From Nemertoderma westbladi (lineage: Eukaryota; Xenacoelomorpha; Nemertodermatida; Nemertodermatidae): 64,000 nucleotides of DNA. A program made the translations under genes and the position numbers. The stretch spans positions 1-64,000 of the forward strand of contig JAUCBJ010003847.1 in assembly GCA_032718475.1 (NCBI GenBank), read 5' to 3'. Within the stretch, counting starts at the first letter, position 1, and each line of letters begins with the position of its first letter. Positions 61,430 to 64,000 of this stretch are shown here, piece by piece. Under the pieces are notes generated by a model that worked only from the letters and a program-made list of their open reading frames with translations, was not told the DNA's origin and made no database searches.

Positions 61430-62347
61430 GTGAACCACGGCACCCGACGACGGAGAATAGTAGGGGGATTGCAAGTATCCCCAGGAGCGTCCAACCGGCT
61501 AGAGAGAGAGAGAGAGGTTGGTGCCGTGAGCAGGCGAGCGATAATACGTCGAGCCCAGTCGGAAGACGGAAGAAGAACAGTGGAGTTTAACCGGGAGGTC
61601 GGAGAGAGATCTCATGAGCGGGAGCGCTACACTGAAGAGAGAAGAAGTGAAGAAAATAGAAGAAGCGTTGCTACGAGCAATCGGAGAGCGAGGACGGACA
61701 GCGAACCGTCGGTGGCAGAGATTGAGTTAGAGAGTCAGTGGGGTCGAACTCCAGGAGATTGCCGTTGCCCCGGAGAGACGAAGCCTAATGAGATATACCA
61801 TACACCGGGAGAAGGGTACAGGATATACTGGCACGAGGACGAGGACAGGAGAGGGGATCGAAGAGAAACTTCCCGACAGGATATAGCTGCCGATCGAGAG
61901 TACGGTAGTCGCGGGGATAACTTCTTGGAATATTCGAGAAGATTAAACTTCAGACCGGAAGGACACAGGCAGACTGCAGGACATACTGTAGGCCATACTG
62001 CACATACTATAGGCCATGCTGGAAGAGATAGTGTAGGCGATAGGGTAGCGCGGACAACGGGATTAGACCCGGAAGTCGCGGCATACATACCGGTAGGTAG
62101 GCAAGAAGTGGATAGGCCTATACCGGTACCTGCACACCAGTATGACTATAATATGCAGGGACATAACATATACCCAGGGGAAGGGGGTGTTATTGCCGAT
62201 AGGTGTGTGGGCCCTAACATGGTAACATCAACCCCAATACCAAATATAACATCGGTGGGGGGGGGGGGGGGGGGACATTCCCCCATTACAATATCAGCAA
62301 TACACTCAACCGAGAACAAAAACCCCGAACCCCTTGAAGGAGAATAG
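61430..62347 (+). CDS. BEL gag N-terminal/middle region, element 3
   Basis: 305 codons open, rich in Arg, Glu and Gly, homologous to 6538-7667 but with one copy of the 87-bp unit. It reads through the conserved poly-G run at 62256-62274 as a Gly stretch (TSVGGGGGGHSP) and ends 70 bases later. The next frame overlaps it, so a slip at the G run or just after would be needed to join the capsid part. Confidence 0.6.
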   Translation: MNHGTRRRRIVGGLQVSPGASNRLEREREVGAVSRRAIIRRAQSEDGRRTVEFNREVGERSHERERYTEERRSEENRRSVATSNRRARTDSEPSVAEIELESQWGRTPGDCRCPGETKPNEIYHTPGEGYRIYWHEDEDRRGDRRETSRQDIAADREYGSRGDNFLEYSRRLNFRPEGHRQTAGHTVGHTAHTIGHAGRDSVGDRVARTTGLDPEVAAYIPVGRQEVDRPIPVPAHQYDYNMQGHNIYPGEGGVIADRCVGPNMVTSTPIPNITSVGGGGGGHSPITISAIHSTENKNPEPLEGE

Positions 62348-63899
62348 ATCATGCGATACAGAGATATGGAGGGGACCATTACCCCCAATGATATATCCGA
62401 CACAGAAGAGGTCGACAGGCCCGACGGGCGAACCGCACCCAACAACGGGAGAGTCTGTACAGCATCCGTCGAACCCACTAGAAGCACAGGCGATGGGAAT
62501 GGCAACACTCATAGAAGCGCTTAAGACCAGGATCGAGCTGCCACCAGTGGAGCCGTTTAAATTCGATGGAAGCAGACCGGAGGAATACCTGCAATTCCAA
62601 TGCATGTACAGTAATGAAATATTAACTAAGAATCTGACGCAGGCGGAGTGCCTAAAATATTTACAAGTTTACACAGGGGGCCCAGCGTACGATATCGTAA
62701 GGCAGTATCAAGGTATCGAGGACGGATTCATGACTGCATGGCGGGCCCTGGACAGGGAATACGGACACCCTGCCAAGATCATCCGGCAGACCTTGAGGGG
62801 AATAACATCCGGTGGCCTACAGGATAACCCTGTTAGTATAAAGACTTTCGCGAATAAGGTCGAGAAGGCGCTGATCGTGCTAAAGACCTTGGATGCGCCA
62901 TACAAACTCAACGCATCGAATAACATCACCACAATAGCGCAGGCACTGCCAATCTGGCTAAGAAACAAGTGGAGGAAGATCGCCTTCTCCACCCGGGAGA
63001 AGAAAGGTGCGGAACTGGGCCTAGAAGAAATGTCAAACTTCCTCAATTATGAGGCAGAGTTGATTACAGACCCAGTCTACAGCGAGGATAGTTTGGGGAA
63101 GGCACCGAAAGCTGAATACAACAGGCTTAAACCCAAACACAGTCCGGCGGATCCATTCCCGAGAGTGAGACAGTCGCTACCACATGCGGCCATGCAGGGG
63201 ACTGCTAGTCCACAGTTAGCTGGGAATAGGGCCACACCATGGCAGGGACAGAAACAAAATAACAACACGAACAAATATAATCCCAACATACCCAGTAGGC
63301 CAAGTCCAAATAACCAAAACACCAAACCGGTAGATATGAATCTATGCGCTATACGTGAAGGGCTATACAGGGAGCGCTACAATCCAGGATACGAATGTCA
63401 ATTGCATAGGGATGGAACCCATAAGACCATGAGTTGTAAGCATTGGCAAGCGTTGCCTAAACAAGATCGGGTAGCCTATGTGGATACAAATGGACCATGT
63501 CATCACTGTGTGGTGGAAGGACACAGAATCGGAGAGTGTGGAGAAACACCGATAGGATACGATGAGACTGGAGGCCAAACTAAGGCTACAAGCACGACGG
63601 GAGCAAAGAGAAAGAGAATGGTACTACTCGAAACAGTACCACTGAGAATAACAGGAGAGGGCGGGCTATCGGTTACAACATTAATGTTGATCGATAGTGG
63701 AGCAGCGTTCACGTTAACGGAGGATTGGGTGGCCGAAAAGATAGGGTTACGAACGAAGCCAAGCAAGATGGCGGTGACCACTATCTCGAGTAAAGACAAA
63801 GTCTTTAAGATGAGAACGGGGCGTTGTAAATCCGGGAGAGTGGTGGCTCCCCGATTGCGGGGTGACCATCGACCCCATTTAAATAGTACAATCGATTAA
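62334..63899 (+). CDS. BEL capsid, zinc knuckle and protease in one frame, element 3
   Basis: 521 codons open (first codon TTG, so it is entered by frameshift rather than initiated). DUF1759-like capsid: PVEPFKFDGSRPEEYLQF, ECLKYLQVYTGGPAYDI, ALDREYGHPAKIIRQ. Then a knuckle (CHHCVVEGHRIGECGE) and the aspartic protease site LIDSGAAFTLTEDW. Unlike element 1 this stretch has no internal break. After about residue 495 the frame departs from element 1 because of a shift near 63830, so the DUF1758 tail is out of frame. Confidence 0.85.
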   Translation: MKENRSCDTEIWRGPLPPMIYPTQKRSTGPTGEPHPTTGESVQHPSNPLEAQAMGMATLIEALKTRIELPPVEPFKFDGSRPEEYLQFQCMYSNEILTKNLTQAECLKYLQVYTGGPAYDIVRQYQGIEDGFMTAWRALDREYGHPAKIIRQTLRGITSGGLQDNPVSIKTFANKVEKALIVLKTLDAPYKLNASNNITTIAQALPIWLRNKWRKIAFSTREKKGAELGLEEMSNFLNYEAELITDPVYSEDSLGKAPKAEYNRLKPKHSPADPFPRVRQSLPHAAMQGTASPQLAGNRATPWQGQKQNNNTNKYNPNIPSRPSPNNQNTKPVDMNLCAIREGLYRERYNPGYECQLHRDGTHKTMSCKHWQALPKQDRVAYVDTNGPCHHCVVEGHRIGECGETPIGYDETGGQTKATSTTGAKRKRMVLLETVPLRITGEGGLSVTTLMLIDSGAAFTLTEDWVAEKIGLRTKPSKMAVTTISSKDKVFKMRTGRCKSGRVVAPRLRGDHRPHLNSTID

Positions 63900-64000
63900 C
63901 ATTAATGCCAGGAGACCCACGAAGAGCGAGGTCGAACAATACCAGTACCTGGACAACATCGATTTCTCAACACCAGAACTGGACATCCCGAAAGTATCTA

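Larger units (their letters stand above)
61097..64000 (+). mobile_element. BEL/Pao element 3, runs past the window end
   Basis: Same family as element 1; parts 61190-62347 and 62334-63899 follow the order of 6460-9566. The right end is outside the window. After 63800 it is frameshifted relative to element 1 but homologous at the DNA level through the DUF1758 region (63900-64000). Confidence 0.85.

Overview
This is eukaryotic, almost certainly animal, DNA. No spliced host gene can be traced. The window is a dense, nested pile of transposable elements around two intact intronless ion-channel genes of the CatSper4 type. CatSper-like channels, BEL/Pao, Ty3/gypsy and RTE-like elements and a Polinton (Maverick), together with long G/C homopolymers and many CCGGTACC-type motifs, suggest a marine invertebrate. 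The species cannot be named from the sequence.

Layout. 1-1248: short element with inverted ends. 1255-3392: three near-identical 699-bp tandem units. 3531-11285: defective BEL/Pao retrotransposon. A 5'-truncated LINE lies in its 5' LTR, a solo LTR of the same family lies in its pol, and RT, RNase H and most of the integrase are deleted. 11400-14938: minisatellite, long foldback and a pair of 60-bp inverted repeats. 14938-38405: Ty3/gypsy element on the minus strand. It is split by an 18.1-kb Polinton at 16031-34173, and a BEL solo LTR sits in its 5' LTR. 38406-42176: first CatSper4-like gene with its upstream region. 42600-50800: G-rich inverted repeats, two LINE copies of the main family, and remains of a second LINE family. 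50816-54100: decayed second BEL family. 54113-55350: another LINE copy. 55820-58171: second CatSper4-like gene. 58500-60580: tRNA-derived SINE, a DNA transposon with inverted ends, and a 56-bp palindrome. 61097-64000: third BEL copy, running off the window.

The Polinton is the main unit of interest. It has 707/708-bp inverted termini starting 5'-AG, a 6-bp target duplication (AGCGCT), and two inward-facing gene blocks. The forward block holds a RING protein, packaging ATPase, small basic and hydrophobic proteins, a DDE integrase with a chromodomain-like tail, two tandem penton-like capsid proteins, major capsid protein, cysteine protease and a conserved unknown. The reverse block holds two unknown genes, a protein-primed family B DNA polymerase with N-terminal zinc fingers, and, just downstream of it, a 188-residue protein whose two-repeat layout and motifs resemble TATA-binding protein (TBP). 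A Polinton-borne TBP-like factor would imply self-encoded control of transcription and is the most novel candidate here. Many Polinton genes are broken: an in-frame stop in the ATPase, frameshifts in RING, penton and polymerase genes, and loss of the polymerase ExoI segment. Yet its termini are about 98% identical, so a defective element moved fairly recently or the assembly has indel errors.
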